A DNA stretch of 58,448 nucleotides from positions 1 to 58,448 of the forward strand of contig JAZNMP010000037.1 in assembly GCA_045579705.1 (NCBI GenBank), given 5' to 3'. The first letter of the stretch is position 1; the number at the start of each line of letters is the position of its first letter. A model generated the notes under the pieces. The model ran no database searches. It saw only the letters and a program-made list of their open reading frames with translations, and had not been told where the DNA came from. Position numbers and translations under genes: made by a program. Below are positions 42,655 through 51,596 of this stretch, piece by piece. Source of the stretch: Lachnocurva sp045579705 (lineage in GTDB: Bacteria; Bacillota; Clostridia; Lachnospirales; Lachnospiraceae).

Positions 42655-44495
42655 AGAGAAATTTACAGAGACTATACCTGGTTCTCATTTTTACTTTTTT
42701 GTATCTGCCTATCGCAGTACTTATCGGTTTGTCATTTAACAACTCAAAGACAAAAGTAAACTGGGGTGGTTTCACCCTCAAATGGTATTCCCGCTGTTTC
42801 CACGATGAAACGATTATGAATGCCTTTGCTACAACACTACAGCTTACGATTCTCGCCGCAGTAATCGCGACTATCATCGGAACTATGGCAGCTATCGGTA
42901 TCAGCGCCATGAAGAGACGTAACAAGGCCATCTACCTCGGTGCCACAAACATCCCTCTTCTAAATGCAGATATCGTAACCGGACTTTCCATGATGCTTCT
43001 CTTTGTCAAGTTCATGGATCTCGGATTTGTAACAGTACTAATCGCACACATTACGTTCAACATTCCATACGTAATTCTGAACGTACTGCCTAAACTCAAA
43101 TCCGCAAACAAATACACTTATGAGGCAGCCCTAGATCTCGGTGCCAACAAACTTTTTGCATTCTATAAAGTGACCTGGCCAGAGATCAAGCCCGGCGTTT
43201 TCTCAGGATTCATCATGGCAGTAACTATGTCACTCGATGACTTCTCAATCACATACTTCACAAAAGGCGCCGGCATGAACACGATTTCAACTATGCTCTA
43301 CACTGAACTCAGAAAAGGAATCAAGCCAGAGCTTTATGCTCTCTCCACTATCCTCTTCGCAACCGTGTTCGTTCTACTGCTGTTTATGAATTTCACGGGT
43401 GCAAAACGCGAAAGCCGCGGAAAGAAGCCTATCAGAAACTTCATTGCAGGCCTGCTAATCCTCATCGTGGTGATTCCAGGTTTTACCGGCTGCGCGAAAA
43501 AAGATACCTCATCCGGCAAAAATACCCTTACCATCCTAAACGCTGGTAAGTATATCGATGAATCAGTCATCACTTCTTTCGAGAAGAAATACAATGTGAA
43601 GATTAAATACGAGGAATACTCCAGCCCGGAAGAAATGTACACGAAGTACAAATCAGGTTCAATCAAATATGATCTGATCAACACTTCCGACTATATGATC
43701 GAGAAACTGATTTCTGAGAGGGAACTACAGAAGCTTGACCTGAATAACATTCCACATCTTTCCAATGTGGATCCTACTATTCAGGAATTGTCAAAAGCTT
43801 TTGACCCAAAGAACGAATACACAGTTCCTTATTTTTACGGAACGGTTGGAATCCTCTATAACACAAAGATGGTTTCAAAGCAGGAAGTTTCAAGCTGGAA
43901 AGTTCTCTGGGATAAAAAATATAAGAACGAAATCATCCAGCAGAACTCCGTACGAGATGCCTTCATCCCTGCACTTTCAATACTCGGTTATTCGCTCAAC
44001 ACATCAAAGAAGTCTGAGTTACAAGATGCATTGAAGCTTCTAAAACAGCAGTACCCTCTTACTTATGCCTACATGGTTGATGAAACTGCTGATGAGATGA
44101 TTTCAGAAAATGCAGCAATGGCTGTCGTTTACTCAGGCGAAGCTGCCACTGCAATGGACTCAAACCCTAACCTCTCCTACTCTATTCCAAAGGAAGGTTC
44201 AAACGTTTGGATTGACAGCTGGTTCGTACCAAAGACTTGCCAGCACAAAGACCTCGCAGAGAAATTTATCGATTATCTCTGCACACCAAAGATTGGACAG
44301 CTGAACTTCGATTACGTTTGGTACTCATCACCACTGATCTCCGTTCAGAAGAATCTGGCGAAAGATATTAAAGAGAATCCTGCCCTGACTTTTAATAACG
44401 AGGTGCTTGAAAACTGCGAAACATTCCACCAGCTCTCTGACGATGAGCAGGCTTACTACAACAAGCTTTGGCAGGAACTAAAGAGTCGACTTTAG
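42648..44495 (+). CDS. potCD: PotC permease fused to PotD polyamine-binding protein
   Basis: A 615-residue fusion. Residues 1-250 are a PotC permease with six helices and EAA loop YEAALDLGANKLFAFYKVTWPEIKPG. Residues about 285-615 are a PotD-type binding protein (LTILNAGKYIDESVI ... GTVGILYNT ... DSWFVPKT). At the junction (252-282) sits a complete lipoprotein-type signal: KRESRGKKPIR, a hydrophobic stretch, then GFTGC with Cys 282. The binding domain thus emerges outside either tethered or cut free by signal peptidase II. Such fusions are known in Firmicutes. Confidence 0.92.
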   Translation: MVKRNLQRLYLVLIFTFLYLPIAVLIGLSFNNSKTKVNWGGFTLKWYSRCFHDETIMNAFATTLQLTILAAVIATIIGTMAAIGISAMKRRNKAIYLGATNIPLLNADIVTGLSMMLLFVKFMDLGFVTVLIAHITFNIPYVILNVLPKLKSANKYTYEAALDLGANKLFAFYKVTWPEIKPGVFSGFIMAVTMSLDDFSITYFTKGAGMNTISTMLYTELRKGIKPELYALSTILFATVFVLLLFMNFTGAKRESRGKKPIRNFIAGLLILIVVIPGFTGCAKKDTSSGKNTLTILNAGKYIDESVITSFEKKYNVKIKYEEYSSPEEMYTKYKSGSIKYDLINTSDYMIEKLISERELQKLDLNNIPHLSNVDPTIQELSKAFDPKNEYTVPYFYGTVGILYNTKMVSKQEVSSWKVLWDKKYKNEIIQQNSVRDAFIPALSILGYSLNTSKKSELQDALKLLKQQYPLTYAYMVDETADEMISENAAMAVVYSGEAATAMDSNPNLSYSIPKEGSNVWIDSWFVPKTCQHKDLAEKFIDYLCTPKIGQLNFDYVWYSSPLISVQKNLAKDIKENPALTFNNEVLENCETFHQLSDDEQAYYNKLWQELKSRL

Positions 44496-44522
44496 TACTT
44501 TAAAAAACAACAGATAAAAGTT

Positions 44523-44564
44523 AAAATATAAGCTGTAGCAAAAGTTACGGCTTATATTTTTTTT
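44523..44564 (+). terminator. Terminator of the pot operon
   Basis: AAAATATAAGC / GCTTATATTTT stem followed by a continuing T-run, 28 bp past the potCD stop. Confidence 0.88.
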
Positions 44565-44606
44565 GCAAAAATAAGTCGAAATTACTAGAAACGTATGGGG
44601 GATTAT

Positions 44607-46076
44607 ATGAATCAAAACAAACATTCCTACGGCCTACTTTCGCAGACCATGTATGGTATGGGCGAATTCTTCAATGGAGGAGCATTTGTTATCATCAACA
44701 CATTCTTTGCCGCTTTTCTTACGAAAGCGCTCGGAATGCCTATCGCACTCGCAGGTACTATCCCACTGGTTGGAAAGATCTGGGATGCCATCACAGACCC
44801 TATCATGGGCAACATCACTGACAGAACCAAATCCAGACTTGGCGCAAAGAGATTCTATATCTTAATCGGCGCTTTTCTTTCATCCATTTCTTTTGTTTTA
44901 CTATGGATTCCTATTAATTCTACAAACACAACTGTGTTATATATCTTTTACTTGTCAATGTACTGCATTTTTTCAACTGGCTTTACTGTCCTCATGGTTC
45001 CATACAATGGACTACTACCAGATATGATGGACGACTACGCTATGCGTTCCAAGTTCTCAAATATGAGAATGATCTGGTCCACTCTCGGATCCATGGTTTG
45101 CGGACTGCTTCCATCTAAGATTATTTCAAGCCCTACAGACAAAAGTCTCTATATCAAATGTGCTTGTATCTTTGGTGTGATCTTTCTCTTCACTTCACTC
45201 ATGACTTTCTTTGGCACATGGGAGAAGGAAAAAGAACCTGTACAGTCAAATCTGCTAGATGCCTTTTCACAGGCAATCAGCGTATTTAAGAGCCGCTCTT
45301 TCCGACTCTTCATCGGAATCTATCTCGCAGGACAGTGTGGAATGGACTTTGTTTCAGGCATGGCCGTTTACTACGTAGATGACGTGTTAAACGACTACAA
45401 GCACTTGACCGCATTGCTGGGAGTACTAGTCGTTTCTCAGTTACTAGGAATGTTGTTCTGGGGACCTATCATGGCCAAAACTTCAAAGAAGACGACATTG
45501 CTCATCGGTGCGCCTATTAGAATCATTTCAACATTAGGGCTTCTCTTTTTCTCATACGAGGGAGCACCTATTGTTGCCATCCTCGTTCTGACAGCAGGTA
45601 TCGGAATCGGTAACGCCGCTACTCTTACATCAATCTTTGCAATCATGGCAGATATGGCTGACGTAGACGAACTAATCACTAGTATCTCCAGACCTGGCAT
45701 CGTTTCAGGCATGGCTACTTTTGCCCGAAAAGTTTCAGCCGGAGTTTCACTCGGTATGATTGGACTGCTTCTCAGTCTAGTTGGCTACGACTCAAAACTT
45801 GCTTCAACCGGGCAGATGCAGTCTGATTTCACTAGGCATGGAATCGCCCTAATCTTTATCATGCTTCCTGTCATCCTCGTAGGACTGCTCTTCCTCTTCG
45901 GCCGCGCTTTCCCTATGAAGCAGTATGAATTCTCTCTCGTAAAGAAGGAAATCACTCGTAGAAAAGGCGAAGACGACTCAGAAATCACACCTGAAGAAAT
46001 AGCAATCCTCGAAAAGGTCACAGGATTCAAATACGACAAACTCTGGAATGCGAAGAACGCTTCTAACAGACGATAA
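44607..46076 (+). CDS. MFS transporter of the GPH (MelB-like) family
   Basis: A 489-residue, 12-helix cation-coupled transporter, probably for a glycoside or uronide. The cation-site loop WDAITDPIMGNITDRTKSRLGAKRF matches the glycoside-pentoside-hexuronide family. The C-terminus adds a charged 45-residue tail. ATG 44607 follows GGGGG at good distance; the ATG at 44595 does not. Sugar specificity cannot be told; no glycosidase is adjacent. The editing-protein gene follows 13 bp downstream. Confidence 0.9.
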   Translation: MNQNKHSYGLLSQTMYGMGEFFNGGAFVIINTFFAAFLTKALGMPIALAGTIPLVGKIWDAITDPIMGNITDRTKSRLGAKRFYILIGAFLSSISFVLLWIPINSTNTTVLYIFYLSMYCIFSTGFTVLMVPYNGLLPDMMDDYAMRSKFSNMRMIWSTLGSMVCGLLPSKIISSPTDKSLYIKCACIFGVIFLFTSLMTFFGTWEKEKEPVQSNLLDAFSQAISVFKSRSFRLFIGIYLAGQCGMDFVSGMAVYYVDDVLNDYKHLTALLGVLVVSQLLGMLFWGPIMAKTSKKTTLLIGAPIRIISTLGLLFFSYEGAPIVAILVLTAGIGIGNAATLTSIFAIMADMADVDELITSISRPGIVSGMATFARKVSAGVSLGMIGLLLSLVGYDSKLASTGQMQSDFTRHGIALIFIMLPVILVGLLFLFGRAFPMKQYEFSLVKKEITRRKGEDDSEITPEEIAILEKVTGFKYDKLWNAKNASNRR

Positions 46077-46089
46077 CAGGAGACTCATC

Positions 46090-46575
46090 ATGACAAAGCA
46101 AGAAGTATATGATTACTTAAACGAAAACCATCTATGGCATGAAATAACAGAACACAAAGCTGTTCTAACTATGGAAGACTTAGATGACATCGACTTGCCT
46201 CATCCTGAGGCAAACGCAAAGAACATCTTCATCCATGACAAAAAGCGAAAGAACTATTTCCTAATCACCGTCTCAGGACAGAAGAAAGTGGATTTAAAAC
46301 AGTTTAGAGCCGATCATGGCACTACACCACTTTCATTCTGCAATGATGAAGAATTGTTGGAAATACTCGACCTAACACCTGGTGCAGTCACACCACTTGG
46401 CCTCATCAATGACAAAGAGAACAAGGTCAAGTTCTACATCGACAAAGCTCTAGTCGATTTAAACATGTGTGCTGCCCATCCTATGGACAATACTGCCACA
46501 GTATGGCTCCACACCGACGAACTCATCGCTCACCTACAGAGCCTGGGAAAGTCAGTTGAGGTAATTGAGGTGTAG
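46090..46575 (+). CDS. YbaK/ProX-type aminoacyl-tRNA editing protein
   Basis: A 161-residue protein of the prolyl-tRNA-synthetase-associated (ProX/PrdX) family, which clears misacylated tRNA-Pro (usually Ala-tRNA-Pro) in trans. Typical stretches: HPEANAKNIFIHDKKRKNYFLITVSG, LTPGAVTPLGLIND, and the C-terminal HPMDNTATVWL. The ATG at 46090 has an AGGAG site; a longer version overlapping the transporter stop is rejected. Confidence 0.9.
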   Translation: MTKQEVYDYLNENHLWHEITEHKAVLTMEDLDDIDLPHPEANAKNIFIHDKKRKNYFLITVSGQKKVDLKQFRADHGTTPLSFCNDEELLEILDLTPGAVTPLGLINDKENKVKFYIDKALVDLNMCAAHPMDNTATVWLHTDELIAHLQSLGKSVEVIEV

Positions 46576-46599
46576 TGTGGTGTTCTTGGATGTAGTACG

Positions 46600-46669
46600 G
46601 TGCTGACTTGCTTGGCTAGTAAACCTAGACTACGGGAAATTAGACTGTTTTAATGTATTTTCCGTATTT
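46600..46669. repeat. Single hairpin unit at the start of repeat locus 3
   Basis: GCTGACTTGCTTGG is the reverse of the CCAAGCAAGTCAGC connector of the 74-bp arrays. It is followed by ACTACGGGAAAT ... ATTTTCCGTAT, a stem word like that at 18142-18181. Confidence 0.6.
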
Positions 46670-46680
46670 CATAAAAATAT

Positions 46681-46766
46681 CAAGTGTTCGCTTCGCTCAC
46701 AGAGTGGACTTTGTTTCCGATGGTTTTAAACAAGATTCTAGGTTGTGTGCATGCGCACAAAATGAG
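46681..46766. repeat. End module and flank of repeat locus 3 (inverted)
   Basis: Reverse of 18510-18595, including CGCTCACAGAGTGG and the GTGTGCATGCGCAC palindrome. Confidence 0.75.
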
Positions 46767-46820
46767 ATATATGTTTGCTTGGGTGATTATATTCATCAAA
46801 GAAATCATGCAAACATATTA
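46767..46820. repeat. Long palindromic repeat element, copy 3, internally deleted
   Basis: Retains the outer arms ATATGTTTGC / GCAAACATAT and the TTCATCAAAGAAA segment but lacks the inner CAGCCTGTCAAGG stem, about 70 bp shorter than copies 1 and 2. The remainder still forms a hairpin. Confidence 0.82.
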
Positions 46821-46829
46821 GGTTACCCC

Positions 46830-47218
46830 TGCGGCGCAGCCGCACCTGCTTTGTGATTATGGACTGGGAAAAGAGCTGGTCTGTGTTTTCTTATGAGATT
46901 TCGAAATAACACAGAGTTTTAAGGAAGGCTGGGAAGCCTGAACTACGTAGTTTCTGTGTTTTATGCGAGATACTGTTTAAAACACAGAGTTTTGAGCTTG
47001 TAGTAGATTTTGCAATCTGTGAAGTTCTGCGTTTTTGAAAATAAATGTAAGAATACACAGAGAATATATGTGGTGGTCGCACGGAGTATTACAGAAAGTC
47101 TGTGCTTTTAAAGAAGCAAGAAGTGAAACACAGAAAATGCCTTCTGCGGCGATAGCCGCACTTGATTTTGGTAGCTTGGGTATAGGGAAATAGCTTGATG
47201 TAGAGCAATTCCCTATAC
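46830..47218. repeat. Inverted copy of array CTGTGTTTT with GC modules and a GTATAGGGAA hairpin
   Basis: Reading the plus strand: GC module (46830-46844), CTGTG words at 46881, 46954, 47027 (CTGCG) and 47100 and CACAG words at 46910, 46983, 47056 and 47129 (all steps exactly 73 bp), GC module (47145-47160), then GTATAGGGAA / TTCCCTATAC (47180-47218). Reversed, this is the module order of 31230-31882. It fills the gap between the convergent ProX and atpC genes. Confidence 0.88.
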
Positions 47219-47265
47219 ACCACGGAGGTAACTTGGATTTTCCGTAGATTGGGGTGCAAGGCCAC

Positions 47266-47312
47266 AATAAAACAGCGCCAAGCAGGGATTCCCTGCTTGG
47301 CGCTGTTTTATT
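47266..47312. terminator. Strong terminator of the ATP synthase operon
   Basis: Perfect 22-bp stem (AATAAAACAGCGCC... and complement) with a 3-base loop, 28 bp past the atpC stop; A/T runs on both sides make it bidirectional. Confidence 0.92.
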
Positions 47313-47339
47313 AAATCATATTCTTATAGGCATAAAGCA

Positions 47340-47747
47340 CTAGCTTCTAGTAGCCTTCAATCTCGCCATAGCTCTAGACAGAGCTGCTGATGAATGATAG
47401 TACTCCTGAATACTCTGCTTCTGGCGAAGTTTTTCTTCAGCTCTTTCCTTTGCCTGCTGAGCACGGACACGGTCGATGTCTTCTGGACGCTCACAGGTTT
47501 CAAGCAAGATATTTACACGGTTGTGTGTGATTTCGACGAAGCCTCGACCTGAAACGGCTGTGCGCCATTCATCACTACCTTCTTCCTTAAAACGAAGTAA
47601 ACCATCATCTATGGCAATAACCATATCTTCGTGGTGAGCGAGGATTTCTCGCTCTCCATCTAAAGCTGGAAATACTACGGCTGTTACTTTGCCTGAGAAG
47701 AATTTTCCTGTTGCTGCGATAATACGCAGATAAAAACTATCAGACAT
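47340..47747 (-). CDS. atpC: ATP synthase epsilon subunit
   Basis: A 135-residue central-stalk subunit: N-terminal beta sandwich (FYLRIIAATGKFFSGKVTAVVFPALDGEREILAHHEDMV) and a C-terminal helical hairpin (ARAQQAKERAEEKLRQKQSI) that can inhibit ATP hydrolysis. The motif around the usual GxxGxxxxLxxH is degenerate (DGEREILAHHEDM). Last gene of the operon, 15 bp after atpD. Confidence 0.93.
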   Translation of the reverse strand: MSDSFYLRIIAATGKFFSGKVTAVVFPALDGEREILAHHEDMVIAIDDGLLRFKEEGSDEWRTAVSGRGFVEITHNRVNILLETCERPEDIDRVRAQQAKERAEEKLRQKQSIQEYYHSSAALSRAMARLKATRS

Positions 47748-47762
47748 AAATCATGCCTCCTA

Positions 47763-49172
47763 CTACTGCTCTTCTGCAGCGGCTTTCATACTTTCAGCTT
47801 TCTTCTTTACATCATCCAAAGTACCGACATTGAAGAAGGCATTTTCTGGATAATCATCCATCTCACCATCGATGATAGCTTTGAAACCACGAACAGTTTC
47901 TGCAAGTGGTACATACACACCCTGAACACCTGTAAATGTTTCAGCTACATGGAATGGCTGAGAAAGGAACTTCTGAATCTTACGAGCTCTAAATACTGTA
48001 AGCTTGTCCTCATCTGAAAGTTCTTCCATACCGAGGATAGCGATAATGTCCTGAAGTTCCTTGTATTTCTGAAGAAGCTCCTGAACCCTACGAGCTACTT
48101 CATAATGCTCTTCACCTACTACTTCTGGCTCAAGGATACGTGAACTTGATTCCAGAGGATCTACAGCAGGATAAATACCCTGTTCTACGATCTTTCTAGA
48201 AAGAACTGTTGTTGCATCCAAGTGAGCAAATGTAGTTGCTGGAGCTGGGTCTGTAAGGTCATCAGCAGGTACATATACAGCCTGAACTGATGTGATAGAA
48301 CCATTCTTTGTTGAAGCGATTCTTTCCTGTAATTCACCCATTTCATTTGAAAGAGTTGGCTGGTAACCTACGGCTGAAGGCATACGACCTAGAAGGGCTG
48401 ATACCTCTGAACCGGCCTGAGTAAATCTAAAGATATTGTCGATGAAGAGAAGTACGTTCTGATTTCTCTCATCTCTGAAATACTCAGCCATAGTAAGTCC
48501 TGTTTCAGCTACTCTCATACGAGCTCCAGGTGGTTCGTTCATCTGACCAAAGACTAGGGCTGTTTTGTCTAGTACTCCTGACTCAGCCATTTCTGTCCAA
48601 AGGTCATTACCTTCTCTAGAACGCTCACCTACACCAGTGAAGATAGAATATCCACCGTGCTCTGTAGCTACGTTATTAATAAGTTCCTGGATTAGAACTG
48701 TCTTTCCTACACCGGCACCACCAAATAGACCGATCTTTCCACCCTTTGCATAAGGAGCCAAAAGGTCGATAACCTTGATACCTGTTTCCAATACTTCTAC
48801 CGCAGGGCTCTGATCTGCGAAGGCAGGTGGTTCTCTGTGGATTCCCCATTTCTCGTTATCTGAAGGAATTTCATCGAGATTATCGAGAGTCTCACCTAGT
48901 ACATTAAATAGACGACCTAGAGTCTTCTCACCAACTGGTACCTGAATAGGCTTTCCAGTAGCTACTACTTCCATGTCTCTATATAATCCTTCACTGGCAG
49001 AAAGCATAACACAACGAACTGTGTTGTTTCCAACATGCTGCGCTACTTCCATAACACAGTTTCTGCCATCATTGTTTACAGTCAGGGCATCCTGAATTTC
49101 TGGCAAATCGCATCCTTCGAATTCTACGTCTACTACAGGTCCCATAACCTGAACGATCTTACCCGTATTCAT
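47763..49172 (-). CDS. atpD: ATP synthase beta subunit
   Basis: A 469-residue catalytic F1 subunit with P-loop GGAGVGKTVLIQEL, the catalytic Glu in GVGERSREGNDLW, and ALLGRMPSAVGYQPTL. Highly conserved and complete. It lies 16 bp after atpG. Confidence 0.97.
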   Translation of the reverse strand: MNTGKIVQVMGPVVDVEFEGCDLPEIQDALTVNNDGRNCVMEVAQHVGNNTVRCVMLSASEGLYRDMEVVATGKPIQVPVGEKTLGRLFNVLGETLDNLDEIPSDNEKWGIHREPPAFADQSPAVEVLETGIKVIDLLAPYAKGGKIGLFGGAGVGKTVLIQELINNVATEHGGYSIFTGVGERSREGNDLWTEMAESGVLDKTALVFGQMNEPPGARMRVAETGLTMAEYFRDERNQNVLLFIDNIFRFTQAGSEVSALLGRMPSAVGYQPTLSNEMGELQERIASTKNGSITSVQAVYVPADDLTDPAPATTFAHLDATTVLSRKIVEQGIYPAVDPLESSSRILEPEVVGEEHYEVARRVQELLQKYKELQDIIAILGMEELSDEDKLTVFRARKIQKFLSQPFHVAETFTGVQGVYVPLAETVRGFKAIIDGEMDDYPENAFFNVGTLDDVKKKAESMKAAAEEQ

Positions 49173-49188
49173 TTAATTGACGCCTCCT

Positions 49189-50079
49189 TTATCTACGTTT
49201 CTTGCGCTTCTGCGCTTTAGCTCCTGCAGATACTTCTGTAATCTCCTGTGTAATAGCAGCCTGTCGGGCTCTATTGTACTGGATATCCAGATCAGAAAGC
49301 ATAGACTTTGCTGAATCTGAAGCACTCTGCATTGCGAGCATTCTAGCGTTTTGCTCGCTGGAAAAAGATTCCACCAACGCTCCATATATGAAGCCGACCA
49401 GATAATCCGGTACGATTCTATCCATAACAGCTTCTGGAGATGGTTGGAACTTGAAATTCTCTAGTATAGTTCCAGCTGGTACTTTAATGCTGTAGTCGCT
49501 TTTTTTCATTGGTAAAAGCTTCTCGCACTGTACCTCTTCTGAAATCGCATTTTCCATCTTGGTAAATACGATATAAACTTCATCCAGATTTCCCTGGCGA
49601 TATTCTTCCAGTATAGTTTCCATAATACGTCTAGCTCTATCTAGAGTAGGCTTCTGTACTGCATAATGGAACTGTTCCTCTATCTGAATATCATGCTTTT
49701 CAAAATAATGTCTACCCAACTCACCGAGAACATAAAGCTTGTATTCATCTACCTGCTTCATTTTTTCCTCAGCGACTTTTAAGACATTATGGTTATAAGC
49801 TCCGGCCATACCCTTGTCACCAGTGATTACGATGAAACCACTAGTGAGATGCTCCTTTGTCTCTCTTCTATTCTCAAAATAGATATTTTTGAGTTCAGGA
49901 ACATGTCTAAGAATACGTCCAACTTCTGACTGAAGTCTAAAGAAATAAGGCTCTGTATCAGCTAGGTTTTTCTTCGCTCTCTTTAATTTTGAAGAAGAAA
50001 TCATATACATAGCATTCGTAATCTTAAGAGTATCCTGAATGCTTCGCATACGGTCCTTTATTTCTTTTGTACTTGCCAT
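49189..50079 (-). CDS. atpG: ATP synthase gamma subunit
   Basis: A 296-residue rotor shaft subunit with the N-terminal MASTKEIKDRMRSIQDTLKITNAM coiled coil, a Rossmann-like middle with ITGDKGMAGAYNHNV, and a C-terminal helix (ARQAAITQEITEVSAGA). The basic tail KAQKRKKRR is slightly longer than usual. Starts directly after the atpA stop. Confidence 0.95.
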   Translation of the reverse strand: MASTKEIKDRMRSIQDTLKITNAMYMISSSKLKRAKKNLADTEPYFFRLQSEVGRILRHVPELKNIYFENRRETKEHLTSGFIVITGDKGMAGAYNHNVLKVAEEKMKQVDEYKLYVLGELGRHYFEKHDIQIEEQFHYAVQKPTLDRARRIMETILEEYRQGNLDEVYIVFTKMENAISEEVQCEKLLPMKKSDYSIKVPAGTILENFKFQPSPEAVMDRIVPDYLVGFIYGALVESFSSEQNARMLAMQSASDSAKSMLSDLDIQYNRARQAAITQEITEVSAGAKAQKRKKRR

Positions 50080-51591
50080 TTACTCACCTCTTTGGGCTTT
50101 ATACTCCTTTGATGCTTCGAGTACCTCATTTACGATACCATCATCAATAGCCTTCTCTGAATTGATTTTATTTACCAAATCACCCTTCATAGAATCAAAG
50201 TAAGAAAGAACATCCATCTGTACATTCTTTACGTTCTTTGTTTCATAACCGTCAAAGAATCTATTGTTTGCAAGAATCAAAGTAATAACCTGCTCTGCCA
50301 GAGAAAGCGGATTTCCAAGTGGCTGCTTTAGAAGCTGCATCAAAGCAGATCCATGTTTAAGCTGTGCCTTTGTCTCTTCATCCAAATCTGAAGCGAACTG
50401 AGTAAATACTTCCATCTCTCTGAACTGCGCCAAATCGATACGAAGTGTACCCGTTGCTTTCTTCATAGCTTTCGTCTGAGCAGCACCACCTACTCGAGAT
50501 ACAGACAAACCTACGTTTACGGCAGGTCTCATACCTTCATTGAACAGATTTGATTCCAGGAAAATCTGTCCATCAGTGATTGAAATAACGTTTGTTGGGA
50601 TGTATGCAGATACATCACCGGCCTGAGTTTCGATGATAGGAAGTGCTGTAATAGAACCTCCACCGAGTTCATCTGAAAGTCTACTACTTCTCTCAAGCAG
50701 ACGAGAATGTAAGTAGAATACATCACCAGGATAAGCTTCACGTCCTGGAGATCTCTCGAGAAGAAGTGAAATAGCACGGTATGCAACCGCATGCTTTGAC
50801 AAATCATCATATACGATGAGAACATCTTTGCCCTGATGCATGAAGTATTCTGCCATAGCTGTACCAGCATATGGAGCGATATATTGCAATGAAGCAGGAT
50901 CAGATGCAGTAGCTGAAACTACGATTGAATAATCCATAGCACCATGTTTCTCAAGCATATTTACAACCTGAGCAACAGTAGAAGCCTTCTGTCCTATTGC
51001 AACATAGATACAGATAACTCCTTTGCCCTTCTGGTTAATCATAGTATCTGTAGCGATAGATGTCTTACCAGTCTGTCTATCACCGATGATAAGTTCTCTC
51101 TGTCCTCTACCGATTGGGAACATAGAATCAATTGAAAGGATTCCAGTTTCCATAGGTGTATTTACAGATTTACGATCTACGATAGATGGAGCAGGTGTCT
51201 CGATAGGATTGTATCCATCCTCTTTGACTTCTCCCTTTCCATCAATAGGTTCACCCAGGGCGTTTACAACTCGTCCTACGAAACCATCACCAACAGGAAT
51301 ACCCGCCATCTTCTGTGTACGAGATACTTTTGTTCCTTCATGGATACCTTTATCTCTACCGAAGAGGACAACACCGATTTTGTTACGGCGAATATCCTGT
51401 ACCATTCCTTTAACTCCATTTTCAAAGATTACGATTTCACCGTATCTGGCATGATCGATACCGTAAACAGTTACGATTCCATCACCGACCCAGATAACTT
51501 CACCGGTTTCTTTAGACTCTTTGTCCCAATCGAAACCTTCGATTTCTTCTTTGATAATAGAGATGATATCTGTAGCGCTTATTGCTCCCAC
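50080..51591 (-). CDS. atpA: ATP synthase alpha subunit
   Basis: A 503-residue nucleotide-binding subunit with P-loop GDRQTGKTSIATD and the LLLERSPGREAYPGDVFYLHSRLLERS stretch. The start codon is GTG at 51591 with AGGAGG eight bases upstream. It lies 5 bp after atpH. Confidence 0.97.
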   Translation of the reverse strand: MGAISATDIISIIKEEIEGFDWDKESKETGEVIWVGDGIVTVYGIDHARYGEIVIFENGVKGMVQDIRRNKIGVVLFGRDKGIHEGTKVSRTQKMAGIPVGDGFVGRVVNALGEPIDGKGEVKEDGYNPIETPAPSIVDRKSVNTPMETGILSIDSMFPIGRGQRELIIGDRQTGKTSIATDTMINQKGKGVICIYVAIGQKASTVAQVVNMLEKHGAMDYSIVVSATASDPASLQYIAPYAGTAMAEYFMHQGKDVLIVYDDLSKHAVAYRAISLLLERSPGREAYPGDVFYLHSRLLERSSRLSDELGGGSITALPIIETQAGDVSAYIPTNVISITDGQIFLESNLFNEGMRPAVNVGLSVSRVGGAAQTKAMKKATGTLRIDLAQFREMEVFTQFASDLDEETKAQLKHGSALMQLLKQPLGNPLSLAEQVITLILANNRFFDGYETKNVKNVQMDVLSYFDSMKGDLVNKINSEKAIDDGIVNEVLEASKEYKAQRGE

Positions 51592-51596
51592 AGTTC

